Below, piece after piece: positions 54,082 to 64,000 of a stretch of DNA of 64,000 nucleotides. A program made the position numbers and the translations under genes. The notes below the pieces were generated by a model. That model searched no databases. It worked only from the letters and a program-made list of their open reading frames with translations, and was not told where the DNA came from. The DNA comes from Caballeronia arationis. Its GTDB lineage: Bacteria; Pseudomonadota; Gammaproteobacteria; Burkholderiales; Burkholderiaceae. The DNA lies in contig NZ_FCOG02000014.1 in NCBI RefSeq assembly GCF_001544975.2, forward strand, positions 1 to 64,000, given 5' to 3'. The first letter of the stretch is position 1. Each line of letters begins with the position of its first letter.

Positions 54082-56378
54082 TTGCCCAGGAACTGGAAGT
54101 CAGTCTGCACATGGCGTTTATGGAAGCACGTCAGGCGCGGCACGAGTTCATTACGGTCGAGCATCTTTTACTGGCCTTGTTGGACAACCCGACCGCGGCT
54201 GAAGTGTTGCGCGCGTGCGCAGCAAACATAGAAGATTTGCGTCAGAACCTGCGCAATTTCATTCATGACAACACGCCGACCGTGCCCGGCACGGACGACG
54301 TCGATACCCAGCCGACGCTTGGTTTCCAGCGCGTGATTCAGCGCGCGATCATGCACGTGCAGTCGACGTCGAATGGCAAGAAGGAAGTGACCGGTGCGAA
54401 CGTGCTGGTCGCGATCTTCGGGGAGAAAGACTCGCACGCCGTCTACTACCTGCAGCAGCAGGGCGTGACGCGGCTCGACGTCGTGAATTTCATTTCGCAC
54501 GGCATCGCGAAGACGAACAGTGGGGACGCCGCGAAGGCGAGCAGCGAGGCAAATCCGGAAACGGACGACGCCGCCGCGCAAAAGGAAACGCCGCTTGCGC
54601 AGTTCACGCAGAACCTGAACCAACTCGCGAAGGACGGCAAGATCGATCCGCTGATCGGCCGCGAGTCGGAAGTCGAGCGCGTGGTGCAGGTGCTTTGCCG
54701 TCGTCGCAAGAACAATCCGCTGCTCGTCGGCGAAGCCGGCGTCGGCAAGACGGCGATCGCGGAAGGCCTCGCCTGGCGCATCACGCGCGGCGAAGTACCG
54801 GACATTCTTGCCGATGCGCAGGTCTACTCGCTCGATATGGGCGCATTGCTCGCGGGCACGAAATATCGCGGCGACTTCGAGCAGCGTCTGAAGACGGTGC
54901 TGAAGGAACTGAAGGAGCGTCCGCACGCCATTCTGTTCATCGACGAAATCCACACGCTGATCGGCGCGGGCGCGGCATCGGGCGGTACGCTCGACGCGTC
55001 GAACCTGCTGAAGCCGGCGTTGTCGTCGGGGCAGCTGAAGTGCATCGGCGCGACCACGTTCACGGAATATCGCGGCATCTTCGAGAAGGACGCGGCCTTG
55101 TCGCGGCGCTTCCAGAAGGTCGACGTGACCGAGCCGACCGTCGAGCAGACCGTTGCGATCCTGCGCGGCCTTAAGACGCGTTTCGAAGAGCACCACGGCG
55201 TAAAGTATTCGTCGGGCGCGCTTTCGGCTGCGGCTGAACTGTCGGCGCGCTTCATCACTGACCGTCATCTGCCCGACAAGGCGATTGACGTGATCGACGA
55301 AGCGGGCGCGGCGCAGCGCATTCTGCCGAAGTCGAAGCAGAAGAAGACGATCGGCAAGAACGAGATCGAAGAGATCATCTCGAAGATCGCGCGCGTGCCG
55401 CCGCAAAGCGTCTCGCAGGACGACCGCAGCAAGCTGCAAACGCTCGATCGCGACCTGAAGAGCGTCGTGTTCGGGCAGGATCCGGCCATCGACGCGCTTT
55501 CGGCTTCGATCAAGATGGCGCGTGCCGGTCTCGGCAAGACGGACAAGCCTATCGGCGCGTTCCTCTTCTCGGGTCCGACGGGCGTCGGCAAGACGGAAGT
55601 CGCGAAGCAACTGGCGTTCACGCTCGGTATCGAACTGCTGCGCTTCGACATGTCCGAGTATATGGAGCGTCACGCGGTGAGCCGGCTGATCGGCGCGCCG
55701 CCGGGCTACGTCGGATTCGATCAGGGCGGTTTGCTGACCGAAGCCGTCACGAAGAAGCCGCATTGCGTGCTGTTGCTCGACGAAATCGAGAAAGCGCATC
55801 CGGACATCTACAACGTGCTCCTGCAGGTGATGGATCACGGCACGCTGACGGACAACAACGGCCGCAAAGCGGATTTCCGCAACGTCATCATCATCATGAC
55901 GACGAACGCGGGCGCCGAAGCGATGAACAAGTCCGTGATCGGTTTCACGAATCGCCGCGAAACCGGCGACGAAATGGCCGATATCAAGCGCATGTTCACG
56001 CCGGAGTTCCGCAACCGCCTCGACGCGATCATCAGCTTCCGCTCGCTGGATGAAGAAATCATCATGCGCGTGGTCGACAAGTTCCTGATGCAGCTGGAAG
56101 ATCAACTGCACGAGAAGAAAGTCGACGCGCTCTTCACCGACGCGCTGCGCAAGCACCTGGCCAAGCACGGTTTCGACCCGCTGATGGGCGCGCGGCCGAT
56201 GCAGCGCCTGATCCAGGACACGATCCGCCGGGCGCTCGCCGACGAATTGCTGTTCGGCAAGCTGCTTTCGGGCGGACGCGTGACGGTCGACGTGGACGAG
56301 AACGACAAGGTGTTGCTGACGTTCGATGAAAACCCGGTCCCGCGCAATCCGAATCCGGAAGCGGTCGAGGTCGAGTGA
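54078..56378 (+). CDS. clpA: ATP-dependent Clp protease ATP-binding subunit ClpA
   Basis: A 766-residue class I Clp ATPase. N domain with double Clp repeats at ~1-145 ([34 protein letters not shown]), an acidic linker, D1 with Walker [10 protein letters not shown] and Walker [11 protein letters not shown], and D2 with GPTGVGKTE and [14 protein letters not shown]. The ClpP-docking tripeptide is IGF (in [10 protein letters not shown]). It has no ClpB-type middle coiled coil. It unfolds substrates for ClpP. Translationally coupled to clpS; terminator directly after. Confidence 0.97.
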   Translation: MIAQELEVSLHMAFMEARQARHEFITVEHLLLALLDNPTAAEVLRACAANIEDLRQNLRNFIHDNTPTVPGTDDVDTQPTLGFQRVIQRAIMHVQSTSNGKKEVTGANVLVAIFGEKDSHAVYYLQQQGVTRLDVVNFISHGIAKTNSGDAAKASSEANPETDDAAAQKETPLAQFTQNLNQLAKDGKIDPLIGRESEVERVVQVLCRRRKNNPLLVGEAGVGKTAIAEGLAWRITRGEVPDILADAQVYSLDMGALLAGTKYRGDFEQRLKTVLKELKERPHAILFIDEIHTLIGAGAASGGTLDASNLLKPALSSGQLKCIGATTFTEYRGIFEKDAALSRRFQKVDVTEPTVEQTVAILRGLKTRFEEHHGVKYSSGALSAAAELSARFITDRHLPDKAIDVIDEAGAAQRILPKSKQKKTIGKNEIEEIISKIARVPPQSVSQDDRSKLQTLDRDLKSVVFGQDPAIDALSASIKMARAGLGKTDKPIGAFLFSGPTGVGKTEVAKQLAFTLGIELLRFDMSEYMERHAVSRLIGAPPGYVGFDQGGLLTEAVTKKPHCVLLLDEIEKAHPDIYNVLLQVMDHGTLTDNNGRKADFRNVIIIMTTNAGAEAMNKSVIGFTNRRETGDEMADIKRMFTPEFRNRLDAIISFRSLDEEIIMRVVDKFLMQLEDQLHEKKVDALFTDALRKHLAKHGFDPLMGARPMQRLIQDTIRRALADELLFGKLLSGGRVTVDVDENDKVLLTFDENPVPRNPNPEAVEVE

Positions 56379-56420
56379 CGAAGTATCGCGGCGCGCCTTG
56401 ACGGCGCGTCGAAATGACAA

Positions 56421-56455
56421 AACGGCGCGGATTTTTATCCGCGCCGTTTTTTTTT
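56421..56455 (+). terminator. Rho-independent terminator of clpSA
   Basis: Perfect 12-bp stem (AACGGCGCGGAT) with TTTT loop and a tail of seven or more T residues, 42 bases after the clpA stop. It lies between convergent clpA and dut. Confidence 0.93.
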
Positions 56456-56463
56456 GCGTTGAC

Positions 56464-56910
56464 TCAGTGCTTGCCGGTGCTTCCAAAACCGCCCGCGCCG
56501 CGATCGCTCGCCTCGAAGTCACCGACGATGTTGAGCTCGGCCTGCACGACCGGCACGATCACCATCTGCGCGAGACGCTCCATCGGATTGAGCGTGAAGG
56601 CCGTGTCGCCGCGATTCCACGTCGAGATCATCAGCTGGCCCTGGTAATCCGAGTCGATCAGGCCGACGAGGTTGCCGAGCACGACGCCATACTTGTGGCC
56701 GAGACCCGAGCGCGGCAGGATCATCGCGGCATAGCCGGGATCGCCGAGATGGATCGCGAGGCCCGTCGGCACCAGCGCCGTCTGGCCGGGCGCGAGGATA
56801 AGCGGCGCGTCGATACAAGCGCGCAGGTCGAGGCCCGCACTGCCGGTCGTGGCGTAGGCGGGCAGGAAGTCGCGCATGCGCGCATCGAGAATCTTGACGT
56901 CGAGTTTCAT
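56464..56910 (-). CDS. dut: dUTP diphosphatase
   Basis: A 148-residue trimeric-type dUTPase. Conserved motifs are seen: motif 1 GSAGLDLRA, motif 2 PRSGLG, motif 3 [13 protein letters not shown], motif 4 [10 protein letters not shown], and the glycine-rich motif 5 [11 protein letters not shown]. It hydrolyses dUTP to dUMP to keep uracil out of DNA and to supply dTMP synthesis. It starts 4 bases after the LLM gene stop, so co-transcribed. Confidence 0.97.
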   Translation of the reverse strand: MKLDVKILDARMRDFLPAYATTGSAGLDLRACIDAPLILAPGQTALVPTGLAIHLGDPGYAAMILPRSGLGHKYGVVLGNLVGLIDSDYQGQLMISTWNRGDTAFTLNPMERLAQMVIVPVVQAELNIVGDFEASDRGAGGFGSTGKH

Positions 56911-56914
56911 GAGT

Positions 56915-57922
56915 TCAGTTCGAGCGGCCGAGTTCGAACGCTTCGGCCAGGAGTTGATAGGAGCGGCTGCGCGCGCGGTAGCTTCCCGCGACAGTCAGCA
57001 CGATGAGTTCGTCGGCGTCGAAACGTTGCTGCAGCGCGTGGAGCGAGTCGGTGACGCGCTCCGGCGTGCCGATGATGCTGCGGTTCTTCTCGCGCGCGAT
57101 CACGTTCAGTTCGCGCTCGCCGTAATGCTGCGCGGCGCCTTGCTCGATCGACGGAATCGGCATGTTCAGGCCGTAGGCCATCTGCACGCGGCGTAAGTCC
57201 ACGGCTTTTTCGAGTGCGGCCGCTTCTTCGTCGGTGTCGGCGCAGATGACGAACACGGCGGCGGCGAGATACGGCTTCGCCTCGTTACCCGGCGTGAAGC
57301 GCTCGCGATACGCCTCGGCCACGCGATGTCCATATTGCGCGTTGATGAAATGCGCAAACGCGTAACGGATGCCGAGCTGCGCCGCGAGCAGGCCGCCGAA
57401 GTCGCTGGAGCCGAGCATCCACAGTTGCGGGCGTGTATCGATTTGCGGCTGCAGGAGCACCCCGTTCGCGAGGTGATCGTCGGGCAGCGTGCCGTTGAAC
57501 AGCCCGATGAGATCGGCGACTTGCTGCGGGAAGATGTCGCCGCGGTTGTAGTCGCCGGCCGCGACGGCTTGCGCGGTGCGCATGTCGCCACCGGGCGCAC
57601 GGCCGACGCCGAGGTCGATGCGATTCGGAAACAGCGCTTCGAGCATCAGGAATTGCTCGGCGATCTTGAACGGACTGTAGTACGGCAGCATGATGCCGCC
57701 CGAGCCAATGCGGATGCGCTTCGTCAGACTACCGATCCGCGCGAGCATCACTTCCGGGCATGGATTCGACACGCCGGAGAGGCCGTGATGCTCGGCGCAC
57801 CAGTAGCGCGTGTAGCCGAGATCGTCGGCGAGCTGGGCGAGGTCGAGCGTGGCCGCGATGGCGTCGGCTGTGCTGTGGCCGTGGATGACCGGCGTCTGGT
57901 CGAGAACGGAGAGTTTCATCAT
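56915..57922 (-). CDS. LLM-class flavin-dependent oxidoreductase (YhbW-like)
   Basis: A 335-residue luciferase-like monooxygenase. It begins [15 protein letters not shown], has [43 protein letters not shown] and [10 protein letters not shown], all typical of this single-component branch. It would use FMNH2 and O2, but its substrate is unknown. It lies between coaBC and dut on the same strand, a neighbourhood that is conserved in Burkholderia relatives as far as I recall. Confidence 0.9.
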   Translation of the reverse strand: MMKLSVLDQTPVIHGHSTADAIAATLDLAQLADDLGYTRYWCAEHHGLSGVSNPCPEVMLARIGSLTKRIRIGSGGIMLPYYSPFKIAEQFLMLEALFPNRIDLGVGRAPGGDMRTAQAVAAGDYNRGDIFPQQVADLIGLFNGTLPDDHLANGVLLQPQIDTRPQLWMLGSSDFGGLLAAQLGIRYAFAHFINAQYGHRVAEAYRERFTPGNEAKPYLAAAVFVICADTDEEAAALEKAVDLRRVQMAYGLNMPIPSIEQGAAQHYGERELNVIAREKNRSIIGTPERVTDSLHALQQRFDADELIVLTVAGSYRARSRSYQLLAEAFELGRSN

Positions 57923-57961
57923 CGTGCGGAGTATGCAGAGTGTGCCGTTTGTGCCGTGCGC

Positions 57962-59182
57962 TCAGGACAGGATCGAGCCGCCACGCGGCGCGCGCTTTGC
58001 AATTTCGCCGATCAGCGTGCGCGCGAGCAGCTTCTTGTCGGCACGTGGCAGGCACGTCTTTCCCGATGCTTCGAAAAGCACGACCTCGTTGTCGTCGAGT
58101 CCGAACGTCAGCGGGCCGAGGTTGCCGATCAGAAGCGGCACGTTCTTGCGCACGCGCTTTTCCTCGCCATGCAGGTCGAGATCGCCGCTTTCTGCCGCAA
58201 AGCCGACGCAGTACGGCGGATTCGGAAGCTTCGCGACGGCTGCGAGGATGTCGGGATTTTCGACGAAGCTGAAGGTCGGCAACTTCTCGTCGGCCGATTT
58301 CTTGATCTTGTGCTCGCTCACGTGATCGACGCGCCAGTCGGCAACGGCCGCCACCGCGATGAAAATGTCGGTGTCGGGACTGGCGTGCATGACCGCGTCG
58401 TACATCTGCTGTGCGGTCTGCACGTCCTCGCGGTAGACGCCCCACGGCGTTTCCAGCGCGACCGGTCCCGCGACCAGATGGACGTCGGCGCCGGCCTGCG
58501 CGGCGGCGCGAGCGAGCGAGAAGCCCATCTTTCCCGACGAGCGGTTGGTGATGCCGCGCACCGGATCGAGCGGCTCGAAGGTCGGGCCGGCGGTGATCAG
58601 CACGCGCCGGCCGCGCAGGATCTTCGGCTGGAAGAACGCGCAGATGGCTTCGAACGTGGCCGTTGGCTCCAGCATGCGGCCGTCGCCGATTTCGCCGCAC
58701 GCCTGCGGACCGGAATCCGGCCCGAGCACTTCGACGCCGTCGCCGCGCAGGGTTGCGACGTTGCGTTGCGTCGCGGCGTTCTGCCACATCTGGCGGTTCA
58801 TCGCGGGCACGACGAGCAGCGGACAATCGCGCGCGATGCAGAGCGTCGAGAGCAGGTCGTCGCACAGGCCGTGCGCGAGTTTGGCGATGAAGTCGGTGGA
58901 GGCGGGCGCGATGACGATGGCATCGGCTTCACGCGACAGGTCGATATGCGGCATGTTGTTCGGCACGCGGGCGTCCCACTGGGACGTGTAGACCGGGCGG
59001 CCGGAGAGTGCCTGCATCGTGACGGGCGTGATGAACTGTGTGGCTGCCTCGGTCATCGCGATCTGGACGGTGGCGCCGGCCTTGGTCAAGAGACGCGTCA
59101 GTTCGGCGATCTTGTAGCAGGCGATACCGCCGGTCAGGCCTAGTAGCAGGTGCTTGCCTGCCAGTTCTGCTGTTTGGTCCAC
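57962..59182 (-). CDS. coaBC: Bifunctional phosphopantothenoylcysteine decarboxylase/synthetase
   Basis: A 406-residue two-domain protein. The CoaC part (~1-190) is a flavoprotein with LLLGLTGGIACYKIAEL, PASTDFIAKLAHGLCDDLL and PAMNRQMW (substrate-clamp Met). The CoaB part (~195-400) starts GRRVLITAGPTFEPLDPVRGITNRSSGKMG, the CTP/substrate region. It makes 4'-phosphopantetheine for CoA. GTG 59182 is chosen because GGAGGG lies upstream and the domain starts there; a 20-codon longer frame would run into the repeat element. Confidence 0.95.
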   Translation of the reverse strand: MDQTAELAGKHLLLGLTGGIACYKIAELTRLLTKAGATVQIAMTEAATQFITPVTMQALSGRPVYTSQWDARVPNNMPHIDLSREADAIVIAPASTDFIAKLAHGLCDDLLSTLCIARDCPLLVVPAMNRQMWQNAATQRNVATLRGDGVEVLGPDSGPQACGEIGDGRMLEPTATFEAICAFFQPKILRGRRVLITAGPTFEPLDPVRGITNRSSGKMGFSLARAAAQAGADVHLVAGPVALETPWGVYREDVQTAQQMYDAVMHASPDTDIFIAVAAVADWRVDHVSEHKIKKSADEKLPTFSFVENPDILAAVAKLPNPPYCVGFAAESGDLDLHGEEKRVRKNVPLLIGNLGPLTFGLDDNEVVLFEASGKTCLPRADKKLLARTLIGEIAKRAPRGGSILS

Positions 59183-59244
59183 TTTGCCCTCCGGGCTGGT
59201 CTTGGTTTGGAATCTGCGGTCCGGGGCGGGCGTGGATAGCATTT

Positions 59245-59890
59245 GATTTCGATCCGCTTCTTCGATGGAACTTGCTTTCTTTGTGGTCTGTTAGCCCTGC
59301 CCCTGTCCGGGGCGGGACTTACTTTCTTTGCTGCTGCAAAGAAAGTAAGCAAAGAAAGCAGCTTTTTCAGGCATCAGTCACAACACGTCAACGCACGAGC
59401 ATTACCGAGAGGTGCAGCGCCTAAGTGTCGCCCTCAAACATCCGCCCGGCTTGGTGCGCGCACGCACTGACGCCACTAGCAGTCCAACAAAGCGGTATGC
59501 GCTACGTGCCGTTTCGTCCGCGCTTCGCTCGGACGAGGGGCACAACCGAAAACCAGCGGATTGCATCGACCGCGAACCTAAACCGCACGACGAATGTACC
59601 TTTCGTCCAGCGAAGCGAAAACGGATGAATGACTGCTGTGCCAATCCGTTCACTGTGCGATGACACAGTGCGTGCCGCGCACCAAGCCCCTATAGTCCTT
59701 TGAGGGCGACACTTAGGCGGTATGTCCACTCAGTACTTCAAGGGCATTGCCGCTCTAAGACTGTTGCCTGAAAAAGCTGCTTTCTTTGGTTACTTTCTTT
59801 GCAGCAGCAAAGAAAGTGACTGCCGCCCCGCACAGGGGCAGTGCTAACAGACCGACGCGAAACAAGTTCCATCGAAGAAGCAGATCAAAA
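59245..59890. repeat. ~650-bp intergenic element with ~225-bp imperfect inverted-repeat arms
   Basis: The left arm (about 59245-59474) and the right arm (about 59664-59890) are imperfect reverse complements. Shared blocks include the outer CTTCTTCGATGGAACTTG, GTCTGTTAGC-CTGCCCCTGT, AAAGAAAGCAGCTTTTTCAGGC, CGCCTAAGTGTCGCCCTCAAA, and GGCTTGGTGCGCG. Each arm holds its own hairpin: TTACTTTCTTTGC / GCAAAGAAAGTAA with a 4-base loop at 59319-59348 and a near copy at 59790-59819. The ~190-bp centre has no recognisable gene and no transposase. Small frames inside lack ribosome sites. It lies between lspA and coaBC on a co-directional run. It looks like a non-autonomous mobile or repetitive element. 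Confidence 0.85.
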
Positions 59891-59910
59891 CCAAACCACA
59901 CCCGGCGACC

Positions 59911-60411
59911 CTACTTCGCCGTCCTGACCCGCCGCAGTTCATCGAAGACGAGCAACACCGCCCCGACGGTAATCGCACTATCCGCGAGATTGAACGCCGG
60001 CCAATGCCACGTGTTCACGTGAAAATCGAGAAAATCGATCACATGCCCATAAGCAAGGCGATCGATCACGTTACCGATCGCCCCGCCCATGATGAGCGCG
60101 AGCGCGGTGCAGAACAAACGTTGCGCCGCATGCTTCTTGAGCAGATAGCAGATCACGATTGTCGCCACGATGCCGAGTCCCGTGAACGCCCAGCGCTGCC
60201 AGCCACCCGCCGCCGCAAGAAAGCTGAACGCGGCGCCGCGGTTATAGACGAGCAGCAAATTGAAGAAGGGCGTGAGCGAATGCGGCTCGCCATAGGCAAA
60301 CACACGTGCGACCGCGATCTTCGTCAACTGGTCGAAGAGAATCACGATCGCCGCGACGCCGAGCCACGGCGCAAGAGAACCACTGCTTTGTTTCGACATC
60401 GTTCTTGCCAT
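59911..60411 (-). CDS. lspA: Lipoprotein signal peptidase II
   Basis: A 166-residue membrane protein with four helices. The two catalytic Asp lie in [15 protein letters not shown] and FNLADSAI. It cleaves prolipoproteins before the lipidated Cys. ATG 60411 overlaps the ileS stop (TAATG), so translation is coupled; an alternative ATG is at 60399. An upstream in-frame extension would overlap ileS. Confidence 0.96.
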   Translation of the reverse strand: MARTMSKQSSGSLAPWLGVAAIVILFDQLTKIAVARVFAYGEPHSLTPFFNLLLVYNRGAAFSFLAAAGGWQRWAFTGLGIVATIVICYLLKKHAAQRLFCTALALIMGGAIGNVIDRLAYGHVIDFLDFHVNTWHWPAFNLADSAITVGAVLLVFDELRRVRTAK

Positions 60412-63260
60412 TATGCTGCGCTCCGCGATTCGCCGGAGCCGAAGAGGTTCGAGATGCAGCGCCCGCACAAGCCCGCGTGCTCGGCGTTCGCGCCGACGTC
60501 GGCGCAGTAGTGCCAGCAGCGCTCGCACTTCAGATACTTCGATGCAATCACCTCGACGCCTTCCTCCGCTTCGCTCGCCACCTTCACGAGCGACGCAGCC
60601 GACGTGATCAGCACGAACTTCAGGTCAGCGCCGAGGCCCGCGAGCGCGTCGTAGCGCGCACCGCTCGCACGTACTTCGACTTCCGCCTGCAGCGACGAAC
60701 CGATCTCGTTCGCCGTGCGCGACTCTTCGAGCGCCTTCGTCACGTCGCCGCGAGCCGAGCGCACAAGCGTCCACTTGTCGAGCAGCTCGCCCGCGTTCGG
60801 CACTTGCGGATACGCGTGGTACACCTCGGTAAAGATCGTGTCCTGGCCGGGCTTCAGCACCTTGTACGCCTCTTCCGCCGTGAACGACAGATACGGCGCG
60901 ATCAGGCGCAGCAGCCCGTGCGCGATGTGAAAGAGCGCGGTCTGCGCGGCACGGCGCTCGCGCGAATCGGGCTTCGTCGTGTAGAGACGATCCTTCAGCA
61001 CGTCGAGATAGAAGCCGCCCAGGTCTTCCGAGCAGAACGTCGCGAGCTTGGAGACGACCGGATGGAACTCGTACTTCTCGTAGTGCGCGAGCGCATCGTC
61101 TTGCAGGTTTTGCGCGAGCGCGATCGCATAGCGGTCGATTTCAAGCCACTCTTCGACCGGCAGCGCGTCCTTCTCGACATCGAAATCCGACAGGTTCGCG
61201 AGCAGAAAGCGCAGCGTATTGCGGATCCGCCGATACGTCTCCGTCACGCGCTTCAGGATTTCCTCGGAGATCGCGAGTTCGCCGGAATAATCGGTCGAGG
61301 CGATCCACAGGCGGATGATTTCCGCGCCAAGCCGGTTCGACACCTCATGCGGATCGACACCGTTGCCGAGCGACTTCGACATCTTGCGGCCTTCGCCGTC
61401 GACGGTGAAGCCGTGCGTCAGGAGCGCGTTGTAGGGCGGGCGGCCATCGAGCATCGATGCCGTCAGCAAGGACGAATGGAACCATCCGCGATGCTGGTCC
61501 GAGCCTTCCAGATACAGATCGGCGGGGAATTGCAACGAGTCCTTGTGCGAGCCGCGCAGCACGTGCCAGTGCGTCGTGCCGGAGTCGAACCAGACGTCGA
61601 GCGTGTCGCGGTTCTTCTCGTACATGTTGGCGTCGTCGCCGATCAGCTCACGCGGATCGAGCGTCTGCCACGCCTCGATGCCGCTCGTTTCCACACGCTT
61701 CGCCACTTCCTCCAACAGCTCCAGCGTGCGCGGATGCAGTTCGCCCGTTTCCTTGTGCACGAAGAACGCCATCGGCACGCCCCACTGGCGCTGGCGCGAG
61801 AGCGTCCAGTCCGGCCGGTTCGCGATCATGCTGTAGAGACGCTGCTTGCCCCACGACGGATAGAACGCCGTCGCCTCGATGCCTTCGAGCGCCGTTTCGC
61901 GCAGCGTCTTCGCGCTGTCGTGCGGCTTCACGTCCATGCCAGCGAACCATTGCGACGTCGCGCGATAGATGATCGGCGTCTTGTGGCGCCAGCAGTGCAT
62001 GTAGCTGTGCGTGTACTTTTCCGACTTGAGCAGCGACTTCGCGCCCGCGAGCGCCTCGACGATCTGCGGATTCGCCTTCCAGATCGAGAGCCCGCCGAAG
62101 AGCGGCAGCGATTCGATGTAGCGGCCGTCGCCCATCACCGGGTTGATGATGTCGGAGTCGGCCATGCCGTGCGCCTTGCACGACACGAAGTCTTCCACGC
62201 CATACGCCGGCGACGAGTGCACGATGCCGGTGCCGCTTTCGGTCGTCACGTAGTCGCCGAGATAGACGGGCGCCGTGCGCTTGTAGCCCGGATGCGCGGA
62301 CGCGAGCGGATGATGGAAGCGCAGGTTCGCGAGCTTCTCGCCCTTCGCGGTCGCGAGCGTCGTTCCGGACAGGTCGTAGTTCTTCAGGCACTCCTCGACG
62401 CGCTCTTCGGCGAGGATCAGCAAGCCCTTCGACGTATCGACGAGGCTGTACACAATCTCCGGATGCACGTTCAGCGCCTGGTTCGCGGGGATGGTCCAGG
62501 GCGTCGTCGTCCAGATCACGATGCCGCCTTCCGCCTTCGGCAGCGACGCGAGCCCGAACGCCTGCGCGGTCTTTTCCGGTTCGGCGAAGGCGAACATCAC
62601 GTCGATGGTCGGATCGGTCTTGTCCTTGTACTCGACTTCCGCTTCCGCGAGCGCCGAGCCGCAGTCGAAGCACCAGTTGACCGGCTTCAGGCCGCGGAAC
62701 ACATAGCCCTTTTCGAGAATCTTCGCGAGCGCGCGGATCTCACCGGCCTCGTTCGCGAAGTTCATTGTCTTGTACGGGTTGTCCCAGTCGCCGAGCACGC
62801 CGAGACGCCGGAAGCCCGCCTTCTGCTTCTCGATCTGCTCGCTCGCGTAGGCGCGCGCCTTCTGCATGACTTCGGCGGCCGGCAGCGACTTGCCGAACTG
62901 CTTTTCGATCTGGATCTCGATCGGCATGCCGTGGCAGTCCCAGCCCGGCACGTAGACCGCGTCGAAGCCCGCGAGATTGCGCGCCTTGACGATCATGTCC
63001 TTCAGGATCTTGTTGACCGCGTGGCCGAGGTGGATGTCACCGTTCGCATACGGCGGGCCGTCGTGCAGGATGAACTTGTCGCGGCCCTTGCTCGCCGCGC
63101 GGATCTTCTCGTAGATCTTGTTCTCCTGCCATTCCTTCACCCATGCCGGTTCGCGCTTGGGCAGGTCGCCGCGCATCGGGAACGGGGTGTCGAGAAGGTT
63201 GACCGGGTATTTCGACTGCGGCTTGGCGTCGGACTTCGAAGAGGCTTTCTTGTCGCTCAT
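60411..63260 (-). CDS. ileS: Isoleucyl-tRNA synthetase
   Basis: A 949-residue class I synthetase of bacterial length. It has the HIGH-type motif HLGH in [18 protein letters not shown], the KMSKS loop ([12 protein letters not shown]), an editing CP1 domain between them, and a C-terminal zinc site [12 protein letters not shown]...CGRC. It charges tRNA-Ile. It lies between ribF and lspA, the standard beta- and gamma-proteobacterial order. Confidence 0.98.
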   Translation of the reverse strand: MSDKKASSKSDAKPQSKYPVNLLDTPFPMRGDLPKREPAWVKEWQENKIYEKIRAASKGRDKFILHDGPPYANGDIHLGHAVNKILKDMIVKARNLAGFDAVYVPGWDCHGMPIEIQIEKQFGKSLPAAEVMQKARAYASEQIEKQKAGFRRLGVLGDWDNPYKTMNFANEAGEIRALAKILEKGYVFRGLKPVNWCFDCGSALAEAEVEYKDKTDPTIDVMFAFAEPEKTAQAFGLASLPKAEGGIVIWTTTPWTIPANQALNVHPEIVYSLVDTSKGLLILAEERVEECLKNYDLSGTTLATAKGEKLANLRFHHPLASAHPGYKRTAPVYLGDYVTTESGTGIVHSSPAYGVEDFVSCKAHGMADSDIINPVMGDGRYIESLPLFGGLSIWKANPQIVEALAGAKSLLKSEKYTHSYMHCWRHKTPIIYRATSQWFAGMDVKPHDSAKTLRETALEGIEATAFYPSWGKQRLYSMIANRPDWTLSRQRQWGVPMAFFVHKETGELHPRTLELLEEVAKRVETSGIEAWQTLDPRELIGDDANMYEKNRDTLDVWFDSGTTHWHVLRGSHKDSLQFPADLYLEGSDQHRGWFHSSLLTASMLDGRPPYNALLTHGFTVDGEGRKMSKSLGNGVDPHEVSNRLGAEIIRLWIASTDYSGELAISEEILKRVTETYRRIRNTLRFLLANLSDFDVEKDALPVEEWLEIDRYAIALAQNLQDDALAHYEKYEFHPVVSKLATFCSEDLGGFYLDVLKDRLYTTKPDSRERRAAQTALFHIAHGLLRLIAPYLSFTAEEAYKVLKPGQDTIFTEVYHAYPQVPNAGELLDKWTLVRSARGDVTKALEESRTANEIGSSLQAEVEVRASGARYDALAGLGADLKFVLITSAASLVKVASEAEEGVEVIASKYLKCERCWHYCADVGANAEHAGLCGRCISNLFGSGESRSAA

Positions 63261-63379
63261 GGATGACTCAGTGTGAATGCTGTGGGGCGGCGCCGGGTCG
63301 CTTCAATGATCTGGTTGGGCGCGCCGTGGATCGGCTAGGCGAGGCAGCGGGCGGCGCGCCAAAACCTCGCGCCGCGCGC

Positions 63380-64000
63380 TCACCTAATTCGGTCGGTCGC
63401 CGATGTGGCGAAGCCGCTTGCGCTGCCCGTCGTGCCGGAACCCGTGGGCGCGCTCAGTTGGCCGTCCGGATCGCCGGGCCGGCCGCCGCTCGTCGCGAAA
63501 TATTCGCGCGCATTGGCGACGTCGCGCGCGATCGCGGCCGTCAGCGTTTCGAGGTCGATGTACTTCTCCTCGTCGCGCAGTTTCTTCAGGAATTCGACGC
63601 GCACGAGCTTGCCGTAGGCGTCGCCGTGCCAGTCGAGCAGGTGGACTTCGAGCAGCACGCGGCCCGAATCGTCGACGGTCGGACGCAGGCCGAGGCTCGC
63701 GACCGCCGGCAGCGGCTCGGGCGCAAGCCCATGCACGCGCACGATGAAGATGCCCGCCGCCGCCGGCCGTTTGTGGGCGATCGGCAGGTTCAGCGTTGGA
63801 AAGCCGAGATCGCGGCCGAGCTTCGCGCCATGCACGACGTGCCCGCTGATCACGTATGGACGGCCGAGCGCGACATGCGCGGCGTCGAGATCGCCCGCGA
63901 CGAGCGACGCCCGCACCGACGACGACGAGATCCGCGCGCCGTTCGGATGCGCGACGGTCGCCATCTGCTCGACTTCGAAGCCGTGCTGCTCGCCCGCCGC
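63380..64000 (-). CDS. ribF: Riboflavin kinase/FAD synthetase (5' end cut by window edge)
   Basis: The last ~206 residues are in the window; the start lies beyond the right edge. The visible frame begins AAGEQHGFEVEQMATV, the end of the FAD synthetase (nucleotidyltransferase) domain with ISSSSVRASLVAGDLDAAHVALGRPY. The riboflavin kinase domain follows (GHVVHGAKLGRDLGFPTLNL, then EVHLLDWHGDAYGKLVRVEFLKKLRDEEKY). The C-terminal ~35 residues are a Gly/Ser/Thr-rich tail not needed for the fold. It produces FMN and FAD. The ileS gene starts 119 bases downstream. Confidence 0.95.
   Translation of the reverse strand, partial: AAGEQHGFEVEQMATVAHPNGARISSSSVRASLVAGDLDAAHVALGRPYVISGHVVHGAKLGRDLGFPTLNLPIAHKRPAAAGIFIVRVHGLAPEPLPAVASLGLRPTVDDSGRVLLEVHLLDWHGDAYGKLVRVEFLKKLRDEEKYIDLETLTAAIARDVANAREYFATSGGRPGDPDGQLSAPTGSGTTGSASGFATSATDRIR

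Noticed and set aside
54168-56522. 784-codon minus-strand frame opposite clpA
   Set aside because: Antisense shadow of clpA; composition dominated by Arg/His/Leu with no recognisable domain.
59402-59663. Small frames on both strands in the centre of the inverted-repeat element
   Set aside because: They run into the repeat arms, lack ribosome sites and look like by-products of the element.
60306-63266. 986-codon plus-strand reading frame opposite ileS
   Set aside because: It is the antisense shadow of a high-GC synthetase gene: Arg/His-rich, no family likeness, no ribosome site.

Overview
The window is high-GC DNA whose gene content and order point to a beta-proteobacterium of the family Burkholderiaceae (Burkholderia, Paraburkholderia or Caballeronia); this is judged from protein sequence and synteny, not from a database search. 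The ribF-ileS-lspA-coaBC-dut block, clpS-clpA next to icd and a cold-shock gene, and a fusA copy outside the str operon are the type of neighbourhood expected on the main chromosome of such organisms. No tRNA, rRNA, CRISPR array or intact insertion sequence was seen.

Region by region. 1-5.1 kb: a truncated DUF3300 envelope gene, a remnant of a formylglycine-generating-enzyme gene, a degenerate HAD-like gene followed by an NDH-2 type NADH dehydrogenase, a divergent LysR regulator and a class II glutamine amidotransferase. 5.2-9.1 kb: a soluble PAS/hybrid histidine kinase whose stop codon overlaps the start of a Tat-type lipoprotein glycoside hydrolase, then a small lipoprotein. 9.1-13.5 kb: a complete N-acetylglucosamine-type phosphotransferase system in two genes, a membrane IICB protein with two IIB domains and an EIIA-HPr-EI fusion. 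14-22.6 kb: envelope and stress functions on the plus strand: SYLF lipoprotein, AI-2E family transporter, a three-gene efflux system (outer-membrane lipoprotein, HlyD adaptor, DUF2955 membrane protein), a two-helix potassium-channel-like protein, an outer-membrane protein, and a CBS-BON protein. 22.7-29.7 kb: a minus-strand operon xfp-glgP-glgX joining glycogen breakdown to phosphoketolase. 30.3-39.5 kb: DyP peroxidase, a degenerate EAL protein, a DHA2-type exporter, a class III CoA-transferase, a GntR/UTRA regulator, a MATE exporter and a lone Rap1a/Tai-like protein. 39.5-46 kb: a four-gene dipeptide-type ABC importer and a cupin. 46-64 kb: mostly housekeeping genes (fusA, DUF192, rluE, icd, csp, clpS, clpA, dut, LLM oxidoreductase, coaBC, lspA, ileS, ribF).

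How genes work together. The PTS pair would import and phosphorylate an amino sugar using PEP, but no nagA/nagB lies beside it. GlgP and GlgX would degrade glycogen to glucose-1-phosphate and short glucans while phosphoketolase splits pentose or hexose phosphate to acetyl phosphate, so the operon looks like a carbon-store mobilisation unit. ClpS and ClpA are translationally coupled N-end-rule degradation components. RibF, IleS, LspA, CoaBC, the LLM oxidoreductase and Dut lie in one long co-directional run that is interrupted only by a ~650 bp inverted-repeat element between lspA and coaBC.

The most notable non-routine signals are this inverted-repeat element, a DUF2628 pseudogene broken by frameshifts, the FGE remnant, the kinase/glycoside-hydrolase overlap, proteins that keep a fold but have lost catalytic residues (HAD-like, EAL, second IIB domain), two strong palindromes upstream of the PTS/SYLF and icd/rluE gene pairs, and a probable leaderless clpS transcript. 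I did not find convincing evidence for a wholly new multi-gene system.
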